Position numbers and translations under genes: made by a program. From Aplidium turbinatum (taxonomy: Eukaryota > Chordata > Ascidiacea > Aplousobranchia > Polyclinidae): a stretch of DNA of 64,000 nt. Position 1 is the stretch's first letter. Every line of letters starts with the position of its first letter. The notes beneath the pieces were generated by a model. That model ran no database searches, was not told the DNA's origin, and saw only the letters and a program-made list of their open reading frames with translations. The stretch is from the NCBI GenBank assembly GCA_918807975.1, contig OU964932.1, forward strand, positions 18,631,501 to 18,695,500, written 5' to 3'. This document shows positions 55,271-64,000 of this stretch, piece by piece.

Positions 55271-56137
55271 AGGCACATGATCAAACCAGATTTCCATTTC
55301 AATGAGCATAGTGCATCAAAATTCAAAAACAAACCAGTATGAGTTGGTTTGCGCCAAACCCAAGTATCAAATCCAGCAGTGGCATTAATTTTAATTTCTA
55401 CGTCCAAAAAAGGAAGGGTTTCACGTGCTTTTTCGATTGTAAATTTAATGTTTTTATGTTGAGAGTTCAGCATATCTAAAAAGGTTTCACATGAGGTCTC
55501 TTTATTAAATACCGCAAAAATGTCATCAATGTAACGTAAGAACAACTTCGGGTGAAATGCTAGATGCTTTTCAAATAATTTTGTTTCCAAATGTGCCAGA
55601 AAAAAATTAGCAAGAGTAGGGCCCAGTGGAGATCCCATGGCCACACCGTCAATTTGTTTAAACAATTGGTTTTTATACATAAATATGCCTTTGGTAGCTA
55701 AATTCATTAACTTGACAAATACGTCACGCTTGAAAGGTAATTGAGTTGGTTTTGTTTCTGAATAAATGTAGTCAGCAATGATGTTATCAGTCTCTTTCAA
55801 AGGTACGTTCGTAAACAGAGATTTAACATCAAAACTGACCATCATCTGTCCAGAAGACGGAGAATAATCTTTTAGTTTTTCTAAAAAGTGATTTGTGGAG
55901 TTAAGCATATACGAATTTGGAATGTACGGTTTGATCATGCCATCTAAGAATTTTGCCAGTTCATATTCCGGAGAGCCTACCATAGAAACAACAGGCCGAA
56001 GAGGGTTACCTTCCTTGTGCACTTTTACCAAGCCGAATAATTTACCGGGGTTACTGCCCGATGGAATCAGTTTCGTTATCAATTGTTTGTCGAAGTCTTT
56101 AAAGTACTTACGGATGTAGTACGCAAAATGAGTATTT
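55267..56137 (-). pseudogene. Penelope-like reverse transcriptase region
   Basis: Minus-strand codons include GKLFGLVKVHKEGNPLRPVV, FDVKSLFTNVPL, QIDGVAMGSPLGPTLANFFL and the catalytic LRYIDDIF, then TLPFLDVEI, the standard RT block order for this class. The 5' coding part is missing at the truncation point and the 3' part is separated by the nested transposon. Confidence 0.85.
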
Positions 56138-56880
56138 TTTTTTACTTTATTGAATGAATGAAAATAATAACTGACTTAGGAGAATGTTTCCAAAACTTTT
56201 TTTGTTTTCGAAACACAGCAAGGTGATTTAAATTGACATAAAAAAGCGATACATCAGCAGTCAAGAAAACAAAAGCATCTTTTTTATTTAAATTGCTTTA
56301 TTAGTATTGAACACAGGCAGGTTGCGTGAGGAACCAGTACTCCACTAACCGTTAAGCAACTCAATGCGAATTGTAACCTTTTAAAAGTTATGTTAGACTT
56401 CTCGTGACAGCACCGAGTATTGAATACAAGCCGGTTGAGTGAGGCACAACTCCACTAACCGCTACGCCAATCTATGCGCAAAGCGAATGTAGCCTTCTAA
56501 AAGATATGTTAGACTTCCTATGACAGCAAAAAAAAACGTATGTCCGAAAGACACTTCACACAGGATGCCTTGTGACGTCATCGCTTGCGTAACTGAGTGG
56601 TGAGAAAATCTGCGCGATGCTCGGGAGAGCACCGGTTCGACACCGCTCCAGAGTAAGCGGCTGTGTCCCAGCAAAAAACATTATGGTATGCCAAAATATT
56701 TGGAATATTTGACAGGGTGGTTTGTTCAATATTTTTTGTCGTCATTTGTCGTCATGTTTTCAACTATTTTGACGAATAAACTTTACAAAATGCTATAATC
56801 TGGGATCAGTTTGGAACGACTTGTAGGAAATGACAATCGTAGATGCAGGATTTGTTGCGCACATGTATTCTACTACACTA
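56138..56880. repeat. Mosaic of flank repeat and tRNA-like SINEs
   Basis: 56155-56285 repeats 41690-41815. 56310-56530 holds tRNA-like units on the minus strand, and 56535-56880 a direct copy of 21640-22050 with the tRNA-like head at 56580-56670. Confidence 0.65.
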
Positions 56881-56894
56881 GGGATATGTTAGAT

Positions 56895-57860
56895 TTTTCG
56901 TGACAACACCGAGTATTGAACACCGGCCAGTTGAGTGAGGCACCACTCCACTAACCGCTAAGCCAATCTATGCGCAATGCCAATGTAGCCTTTTAAGAGT
57001 AATGTTAGACTTCGGTGACAGCACCGAGTATTGAACCCGGGACGGTTGAGTGAGGCACCACTGCACTAACCGCTAAGCCAATCTATGAGCAATGCCAATG
57101 TAGCCTTCTAAGAGTAATATTAGACTTCCGGTGACAGCACCGAGTATTGAACACGGGACGGTTGAGTGAGGCACCACTTCACTAACCGCTAAGCCAATCT
57201 ATGCGCAATGCCAATGTAGCCTTTTAAGAGTTATGTTAGACTTCCCGTGACAGCACCGAGTATTGATTGATTGATTGATTGATTGACATTTTATTTGTTG
57301 CGAGTATAAACACACATATTCAACAAAATCGGATAAAACAAACGATAACGTAAAATGTATGTGTGGATACTGCAACGGGTGGCTGCGAAGTAACCTGGAA
57401 GGTCTTCTAGTCGAGCAGCCACCCTCAACAAAAGAAAAAGTAACAAATTAAACATCAATGAAGCGAGGCAAAAGAATCTAAAACATAAATTTACGGTATA
57501 ATTGCTTGAATGAACACAAAATACATCATGTAATATAAGTTCTACATAGTCCTGAAGCCATCATCATTGGTAAAATGATAGTAGTAAATTTTTATAAATG
57601 AATTAGGTGATTTTTTTCTTATTTCCAATGGGATTGAATTCCAAATTTCCACTCCTGTATACTTGAAACTACGTTGAAGTTTTGAAGATGAATATTGAGG
57701 AACATAAAAATTATCCTTGTCAATTGCATTTCTGGTATTGAACACGGGACGTTTGAGTGAGGCACCACTGCACTAACCGCTAAGCCAATTTTTGCGCAAT
57801 GCGAATGTATCCTTTTAAGAGTTATGTTAGACTTCCCGTGACAGCACCGAGTGGCTTTTT
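56895..57860 (-). repeat. Tandem array of tRNA-like SINE units (~115 bp), cut by a LINE tail
   Basis: Units with CACCGAGTATTGAAC on the plus strand start near 56911, 57017, 57136 and 57250 and resume near 57735. On the minus strand each reads GATTGGCTTAGCGGTTAGTG (A-box region) and GTTCAATACTCGG (B-box-like). Spacing of 106-119 bp. Related units occur at 25785-25985 and 56310-56530. Confidence 0.75.
57266..57737 (-). mobile_element. 5'-truncated LINE 3' end inserted in the SINE array
   Basis: Minus-strand codons FNTRNAIDKDNFYVPQYSSS, then KLQRSFKYTGVEIWNSIPLE, are the closing blocks of CR1/L2-like reverse transcriptases; the element ends in a (TCAA)n tail (57266-57282 on the plus strand reads TTGATTGATTGATTG). 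GTATTGA occurs on both sides, a short target duplication. Confidence 0.75.
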
Positions 57861-58301
57861 AAACAGTTTTTAAAGGTCCATGTAGATTGACATCGTACAA
57901 AGAAAACGACACTTGTCACCTGAAGCAAACGAAACAAGGAGGACGACAAAAAATAAAATATTTTGGCAATATCAAGCAAATTACAGGAATGAATGAAGAG
58001 TATGCCAGAAGTACCATCCAAAGCAAAAATCAGCAGACAAGTAGGAACTAAAAATTCGCTTTCCAACGGTCGTAGGGTGATTGAAGATTAAGTTTAAATA
58101 AACGAAGAAAGAATCAAATTTTTCTGTCCACCTTCAGGCATGTCTGGAAGTATCCTGAACCGCATACTTTTGCTACGGTATCGAACCGGCGCCCATTCGA
58201 GCGACGTACGCAGACTCACACCACTCGACTATGTAGTCATATCTAGTTTAGGTTTTGATTTCAAAGCAAAATGACTAGATCCAAATCTACACGTTTTGAT
58301 G

Positions 58302-58678
58302 GGTAGCCACTTTAACATGACAAAATTGTGCCACAGCAACTAAAACCTCAAACCAATCAACCAATCATAAGCTACGTTTTCCGTGACGTGAAAAAACGCG
58401 AAAAGCGGATGACAGCCCACAAAGCAAATTAAGTGGTGGATTCTCCGTCAGGTACTTGGCTTAGGGGTTAGGATTAAAAAGTAGTCATTTCGATTCCCAC
58501 TCCTACTATTACTTTTTTTTTTCTTGTCTAATTACCAAACAATGTTCAAAACAAGAATTAATTCTCTGACTGAGTGCTAGAAGGGTCACAATAGGACGAT
58601 AGCCTCTTATAACATGTTTTGATTGGTTTGCGGAGTCATTGGGGTCTGGCAAAATTTCCTCATGTTAAAGTGGCTTCC
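58302..58678. mobile_element. 9-bp-duplication MITE (paralogue of 29638)
   Basis: Same termini (GGTAGCCACTTTAACATG / CATGTTAAAGTGGCTTCC) and the same GTTTTGATG flanks as 29638-30017, so the insertion predates the duplicon. Confidence 0.8.
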
Positions 58679-58895
58679 GTTTTGATGTGTATAGTAGGCT
58701 ACTGAGCAAATTAACTGGGACAGTTGCACTGTCTACAATGCGAAGTAAAACTTGACGAATTGTTTGTTTATTACAATGTTAGTAAGTTAGATATGTAACT
58801 GTATTAAATCATAAGAAGATGAAATTAAATCATACCATTTAACACAACCTGCAAATATAAATTATAAATTGCAAACGTTTTTGCATATTATGCAA

Positions 58896-59230
58896 CATTT
58901 TGTTGTTTTGTTTTGTTATCTTTATCCTGCATTGCGGGAAAGCGGACTTGAGCGCTATGCATCGGTGTACGCCTTCCGACGTACACCTGACCCACGCTGC
59001 AGCCGACGGCAATGTCTGTTTCCGGTTGTCTACTCTACTTATGACTTAAATTTTGGTACTACCCATTACTCGAAATCGATCACTGGGTAGAAGCAATTAT
59101 CGTAAAGTTTCTTGCCCAGAGAAACAACAGCAAGTGCGGGTGGCTGGAGTCGAACATGCAGGCTCTCGACTGCGAGCCCAACGCGCTAACCACTCGGCCA
59201 CTGCTGCCGACTGACAGCAATCTGAACAAC
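58896..59230 (-). mobile_element. tRNA-derived SINE, copy 2
   Basis: Same family as 17606-17930, with A box GTGGCCGAGTGGTTAGCGCG and B box GTTCGACTCC on the minus strand. CAACAT on both sides marks a target duplication, and the empty site is visible in duplicon copy 1 near 30216. It therefore inserted after the duplication. Confidence 0.88.
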
Positions 59231-60297
59231 ATGTTTGCTCTTGTCAAGCATCTGAACAATTCAACATGAAATAAAATGAAAAATGTAAAACAATGAACAA
59301 AACTTGGCAAAGGAAATAAGGCTCATCACATGACGCTCGCTGATCACATGACGCTCATCACATGACGATTACACTAGAATAACACACCATCAAAGATTTC
59401 ATTAAAGACGTTGAGCAAATACGAGGCACCTCCGCCCGGCAACTGTTTATTGAGCCGAGGATTGTATCAAAATCTATATTCCTCGGCTTGCAAGTTATCT
59501 TAGTTGAAATGTATAAATAGGATAAAGCAACCGCTTTTCCTAAAGGGGAAATTTTATGAAAGACTTATCCGGGAAAGCCCCGAAAGGTAACGAATTTTCA
59601 AAATTTGCATTTTGCAATATTGTTCGCAGTTTCATTGGAAAAAAGTTTGAACCACTTCTATTTGACATATTTTGTAATGTCTCATTTGCTTTTGTGGTGA
59701 CCAAACAGAAAACGAGTGGTTATTAAGCTATCCATAACCTGTTTATAATTAAGTGTAATAATATATCAACTTATAACCCTCACGTTTTCAAGACTGGGTT
59801 TATAGTTTGTTTTTTTTTCGCAAAAAGAAGAATGTTAATATCTCCTAAGTGCAAAAAGTAGGCATCACAACTTTTTGCGACTGAAGCAACATTTGGCCTT
59901 CTCAACGCTTTTGCTTAACGTAACATCAAGAGTGTTACAACAGTGTTGCGCAACAATGTTAATTGGCGCAGCAGAATGGCGCAGCAGAATGGCGCAACTA
60001 TTTTGAACAATTACCATCCAAGACAACCATGAAACAAGTCATGAATATAAAATTCTCTGAACTCTTTCCCCTGCAAATCATCTACCATTCCCTGCTGTTT
60101 TTTTTAGTTGACTTAATTGAAATGTATAAATAGGATAAATCAACCGCTTTTCCTAAAGGGGAAATTTTATGAAAAACTTATCCGGGAAAGCCCCGAAAGG
60201 TAACGAATTTTCAAAATTTGCTCAAGAGTGTTACAACATTGTTGCGCAACAATGTTAATTGGCGCAGCGGTATGGCGCAACTATTTTGAACAATTAC
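59231..60297 (+). promoter_or_regulatory. Upstream block of P6 (paralogue of 31745-32540)
   Basis: Contains TATAAATAGG twice (about 59513 and 60124), AAAGGGGAAATTT twice, and the perfect C/EBP-cored palindrome at 60235-60256; the first palindrome (about 59937) has one change. No gene seen. Confidence 0.45.
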
Positions 60298-60305
60298 CAT
60301 CTAAG

Positions 60306-60573
60306 CAGGCCCGGATTTAGGGGGGGCAGAGGGGGCAGGTGCCACGGGCCCCCCAACTTTGAAGGGCCCCCCCTACGTGGAAAAAATGTGTTTTTGTGTT
60401 GTTATTTTTCCTTTCAGTCTTTAAAGTTTCTGCAAAATGCTGTACAGTGCTGGATTAATGGTAGTGTAGACGTAGAGGTGGTTTTTCGCACCGTAGGCGC
60501 GAAAACTTTTTTGCACGGGGGCCCCCCGATCTAAAAGTGCCCCGGGCCCCCCCATCAGCTAAATCCGGCCCTG
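60306..60573. mobile_element. Short hAT MITE
   Basis: Ends CAGGCCCGGATTTAG and CTAAATCCGGCCCTG, flanks CATCTAAG and CATCCAAG (7 of 8); the empty site CATCCAAG is seen in copy 1 near 32532. 268 bp, non-coding. Confidence 0.9.
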
Positions 60574-60621
60574 CATCCAAGACAATCATAAAACAACCAT
60601 CACCAAACGATTTTAAAACGA

Positions 60622-60632
60622 GGGGAACTCCC
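60622..60632. promoter_or_regulatory. NF-kappaB-like site upstream of P6
   Basis: GGGGAACTCCC, identical to 32580-32590. The TATA-like word here is weaker (TGTAAATA near 60660). It is 1.65 kb from the P6 ATG, of which ~0.95 kb is a later MITE. Confidence 0.45.
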
Positions 60633-60844
60633 AAAAGGTAGTACTTTTGTTTTTTGGGCTGTAAATAACTCATGTTGGTTGCAGTTTCATGCAGTCAATA
60701 AAAGTAAAGAGACGAAACAACACTACTCCGGACAAGGGACAACTGAGTGGGTTAAGCGCCCAAGTTTGCGCACAAAGAAACCAAAAGAAGGAGCATCGCT
60801 CTAGTTAAGCTCTCAGAATGTGCACTTAAGCAACGCATTGTAAG

Positions 60845-61794
60845 GGTAGGCACTTTAAAGGGGTATTAAAGGAAAAACCTGACTTGGCGATTTTCCACGT
60901 TCTTTGTGTTTAACATGCTACCATAAAACGATTTTCAATAAAATTTTGCCCCATTGCGGTCTGACCACCATTGTGCGCGTGCTTTTGTCAGAGCTTTCAA
61001 AACGAGATTGGCCTGAGCAACGAAGCGTGCGACTGTAAAAAACGTCATAAAGTCTACGTCATAAAGTCTAGCAATCAACCGATCACGCAATAATTGTTAC
61101 TGCGGGCGATTTGACTGTAGGCTATGTATGTATTTACATCAAAACAGCACATTTTAACATCAAAACAGCAGACAGTTTGCTCAAAACATCAGATTGGTAA
61201 CGTGGCTTTTGTTATTGCTGGACTTTATGACGTATTCTTGAGCTGTGTTTGCACGTTTTGGTCATTTTGAAAAAAATGAAAATAAATGAAACACTGGACT
61301 TTGGGCCTTGCCAGCGCCATTGAAAACAAATTTTTTTGGGTAATTGTGTTTGAAATGTATTCTTGAATGTTCAGTTTACTCATTTTAATGCTTAATTCCG
61401 GTTTGAAATTTTCCTTTAGTATGCCTTTAACATGCAGATATCCAATCCAACCACGAACCAATCAGATGCTACGTTGTCTGTCCAATTGTGACCATTCCAG
61501 CATTCAGCCAAAGAATTAACTATTATTATTTGGAACTTTGTTTGGCAATTACAGAAGAAAAAACAGCTATATAGCAGTGGTGGGAATCAAACCCACTTCA
61601 ATGAAATGACTACCATCGTACTAACTCTCTGCGTCAAGTCATCCGATGGCAAAGCGATGACTTAATTCAGCTAGAATTTGCGTTTTTCCTTAGTTCTTCC
61701 TAAACGCAACCTTGATGACGTCATGAACAGCATTGCTTCTGATTGGTTAATGGTTCGTGGTTGGATTGGGTATTTGCATGTTAAAGTGCCTACC
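60845..61794. mobile_element. 9-bp-duplication MITE with tRNA-like core (copy 2), itself interrupted
   Basis: Ends GGTAGGCACTTTAA and CATGTTAAAGTGCCTACC, with a perfect 9-bp duplication CATTGTAAG (60836-60844, 61795-61803). The core 61570-61650 is tRNA-like on the minus strand. A TTAA MITE sits in its left terminus. Paralogue at 36228. Confidence 0.88.
60859..61426. mobile_element. TTAA-target MITE
   Basis: Inverted ends AGGGGTATTAAAGGAAAA and TTTTCCTTTAGTATGCCT between two TTAA copies (60855-60858, 61427-61430). The empty TTAA is kept in copy 1 at about 36238. 568 bp, non-coding; piggyBac- or Kolobok-dependent by target. Confidence 0.88.
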
Positions 61795-62281
61795 CATTGT
61801 AAGGACTGCTTTTCATTTATTGGAACCTAGTGGATGGAATAATTCACAGACAACAACTCTTATACAATAGGAAACTTCACTCCGTCAATTTCCGTGACTG
61901 TGTCTGCGTCAGTGGTTCAAAGCCTCCACAAGTAGGTTTGTATGTGAAACTGCCAAAATTTACGATGCTTAAAAGGCTTTTCAGTTCGAGGATAAAGATT
62001 TCAGCATCTACTGTAAAATTCATATAAAAAAGCAGTGATTTGCTATTTTATTAACAATTCATTTTCTTTTCAAAATTGTAGGGCTAAGGTCACTTCGAAA
62101 TAATATTGAAGGATACGTTTGAAAAACTTAAAATAACATTTTCAATAGACTTGGAAAACGACGATAGCTCATTGTGAACTTACAATACCGCTTATTTTCA
62201 ATCAGGATCTGGATCTGTTGAATAGTCTATCATTGCTTTTGTTACCTTTTAAATAGCTATATTTTGGTAATTGTTCGTAAA

Positions 62282-62872
62282 ATGGAAATTGAAAATCGCC
62301 ATTATTTTGGAGCAGAACTATCTCTTATTCGAAAAGGAATCAGAAATGGAAACATAGAAATGTATTCGTTGAATCAAAGCTTTGTAAATGGGGTGTTATG
62401 GAAGCTGTATATATATCCCTCATCCGACTGCAGTATTTTTGGATTCTTGGAAAAAACATTAAACAAGGAAGTGGTTCCATCAACATGGGAAGAAGCCAAA
62501 GGCGCAATCATAGGAAATTTTTTGAGTGTCAGCGACATTACGCAGCGTGAATCTTTTTCTGAAGAGTTAGAGATTGATAATTTGCAAGACATTGCATTTA
62601 CACTAAGAGTGGATGCTGGAAATCTGGAGGAGCTGAAGATGTTTCAAGGGAAAAATTACGCAGGAGAAGGCTATACAATAGAAACAGGAAATATGAAGAT
62701 GGAAAACCAAGTTACAAACGTTCATGGGGTTATTGCATTTGAAGGAGGCATGTCCTACCCTTTGGAAGACTGTGCCATGCTTTTGTTTAAGACATTTCCA
62801 AAACATTTGATAACTTGGTTGAGTTATTGTCTCAGTCCTGGTGGCTACAAGAACAAAACCTTTAACTTGTAA
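62282..62872 (+). CDS. Family F copy P6, intact 196-aa unknown protein
   Basis: ATG 62282 in AAAATGG context. Block positions: RHYFGAELSLIRKGIRNGN (6-24), VLWKLYIYPSS (38-48), VVPSTWEEAKGAIIGNFLSV (64-83), LQDIAFTLRVDAG (101-113), NVHGVIAFEGG (146-156) and FPKHLITWLSYCLSPGGY (172-189). No signal peptide, membrane helix or known catalytic motif. A double stop TAATAA overlaps AATAAA. An acceptor-like TTTTCAATCAG|GATC about 75 bp upstream suggests a 5'UTR intron, consistent with the distance from the kappaB/TATA block. The first two conserved words faintly recall nucleoplasmin-core proteins, but not enough to assign. Paralogue of P4. Confidence 0.8.
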   Translation: MEIENRHYFGAELSLIRKGIRNGNIEMYSLNQSFVNGVLWKLYIYPSSDCSIFGFLEKTLNKEVVPSTWEEAKGAIIGNFLSVSDITQRESFSEELEIDNLQDIAFTLRVDAGNLEELKMFQGKNYAGEGYTIETGNMKMENQVTNVHGVIAFEGGMSYPLEDCAMLLFKTFPKHLITWLSYCLSPGGYKNKTFNL

Positions 62873-63009
62873 TAAAGAAGACTGCGTAACTGAGATGTAC
62901 GTAAATCAGATGACATAAAACATGTATTTAGACGTCAAATCATTAAGACGACAATTCAAACTTCTACCTTGGAGTTTTACTTTATTTACAATTTTTCATT
63001 TGTGATTGT

Positions 63010-63295
63010 GTTTGTTTGTTTATCTTTATCCTGCATTGCAGGAAAGCGGACTTGAGCGCTATGCATCGGTGTACGCCTTCCGGCATACACCTGACCCACG
63101 CTGCAGCCGACGGCAATGTCTGTTTTCCGGTTGTCTACTTTACTTATGACTTAAATTTAGTACTACCCATTACTCGAAATCGATCACTGGGTAGAAGCAA
63201 TTATCGTTAAGTTTCTTGCCCAGAGAAACAACAGCAAGTGCGGGTGGCTGGAGTCGAACATGCAGGCTCTCGACTGCGAGCCCAACGCGCATTGT
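63010..63295 (-). mobile_element. tRNA-derived SINE, copy 3 (head truncated)
   Basis: Body and B box GTTCGACTCC as in copies 1 and 2; the match ends at CCCAACGCGC, losing the A-box end. It lies in the 3' flank of P6. Confidence 0.85.
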
Positions 63296-64000
63296 CATTG
63301 TATATAGTGTGTATTGACAATAATATTGTGTAATAAAATAAAATCGAACAAAATACACCAAATATAGATTGTAAGTAAGTCAGTAGTAAATCGGACAAGA
63401 GAAGTTTGGGTAAAGCAACTGCAGCATTGGAAACTATTCAACTAAAATTGAAAATGAACTGTGCAGTTGGAAATGAGTATATAAGGTTTAATTAATAATT
63501 CAATGGTTCAAACAAAATACTTAGCCTGAGTATCGCTATGCGATGACACACTAGGATAACACACGCAAAAAGATTTTATTCTGCCTATACTTACCTTCAT
63601 ATCATCCTTTATTATTGTTAGGGCAAGTAAAGTCAAAATTTTGTTTAACGATTTTGCAATCCCCGGTTAAATGGGCAGTTGTTTGCCGGAATTGCTTTAT
63701 ATTTACTCAAAGTCTTTAATCAAACTTTTTTGATGAAATCAATGCCATTGAAACAACAAACAACAAAATTGTGGTGCAAATATATAGGGGAGACCGGGTA
63801 TGAAAGTACCACCGGTATGGTTGTAATATTCAAATTTTCTTCTTCCATTGTCATCATACAAGTCACTTGATTATAGTATTACGTTTTTTTTTTTGTACAC
63901 CTCTGTGCTGTTTCCTAAGGCGGTTGGAATTACCACAAAACTTTTGTTGAAGAAATCGATTTTTCAGGTATAAAAGTAAGGATTTGTAGATTTTTCTTAG
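63296..64000. other. F-gene 3' flank and unassigned DNA
   Basis: 63360-63610 matches the 3' flanks of other F copies (CGCTATGCGATGACACACTA). 63665-63690 repeats TGGGCAGTTGTTTGCCGGAA from 30468. The last 200 bp has a GGGGAGACCGGGTATGAAAG motif of unknown kind. No gene seen. Confidence 0.45.

Larger units (their letters stand above)
49258..56137 (-). mobile_element. Penelope-like retroelement, broken, with two nested elements
   Basis: Minus strand: RT region (56137-55267), then GIY-YIG endonuclease region (53196-52490), then a 3' part that continues past a nested TTAA element to about 49258. RT plus GIY-YIG in this order defines the Penelope-like class. It is 5'-truncated at about 56137 and carries several breaks in addition to the two large insertions (53197-55270 and 49306-52304). 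Clearly a dead copy. Confidence 0.85.
58040..62880 (+). repeat. Large duplicon, copy 2
   Basis: Collinear with 29370-39690. Insertions unique to this copy: SINE 58896-59230, hAT MITE 60306-60573 and TTAA MITE 60859-61426. It lacks the LINE tail, piggyBac region and 2-kb hAT element of copy 1. The duplicated set contains one F gene (P6, paralogue of P4). Confidence 0.8.

Noticed and set aside
1-64000. Endogenous virus, LTR retrotransposon or Polinton
   Set aside because: No capsid, envelope, protease-integrase or paired LTR sequence was recognised; the only reverse transcriptases are LINE and Penelope-like.

Overview
This is a repeat-rich, low-GC stretch of an animal nuclear genome. GT-AG introns, tRNA-derived SINEs, Tx1/L1-like and other LINEs, a Penelope-like element, and hAT, piggyBac and 9-bp-duplication (Mutator-type) DNA elements all point to a eukaryote. 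The mix suits an aquatic invertebrate, perhaps an invertebrate deuterostome, but no marker fixes the species. Nothing bacterial, no rRNA and no confident functional tRNA gene was seen.

Layout. 1-8447: two minus-strand Tx1-like LINE copies alternating with two arrays of a ~52-bp satellite. 8448-14385: an AT-rich element, then a ~4.0 kb palindromic transposon that carries part of a PIN-like/Cys-rich gene and is itself hit by one hAT element inside another, then a satellite scrap. 14386-18671: a probable small three-exon host gene of unknown function. 19176-21101: a TIR element with a 160-bp minisatellite. 21433-29420: inverted and direct duplications around two copies of an unknown ~200-aa gene family (here 'family F'). 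29360-41000: a duplicon with two intact F genes, an apparently whole piggyBac element, a Mutator-type MITE and a 2-kb hAT element. 41000-49260: hAT elements with perfect 8-bp target duplications, a decayed LINE RT and a truncated F copy. 49258-56137: a broken Penelope-like element with two large DNA elements nested in it. 56138-58040: a tRNA-like SINE array cut by a LINE tail. 58040-62900: a second copy of the 29.4-39.7 kb duplicon, with its own insertions and a sixth F gene. 62900-64000: SINE and flanking repeat.

The most interesting biology is family F: six copies in 40 kb, three with full open frames (P4, P5, P6), two sharing one frameshifting 4-bp duplication (P1, P2) and one truncated (P7). 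Five are preceded by a sequence fitting the NF-kappaB consensus, most with a TATA-like box and C/EBP-like sites. That layout, with local tandem amplification, looks like an inducible, possibly immune, gene cluster. The protein resembles no family I recognise. The two duplicon copies also act as a natural experiment: several insertions are present in one copy and absent, with an intact empty site, in the other.
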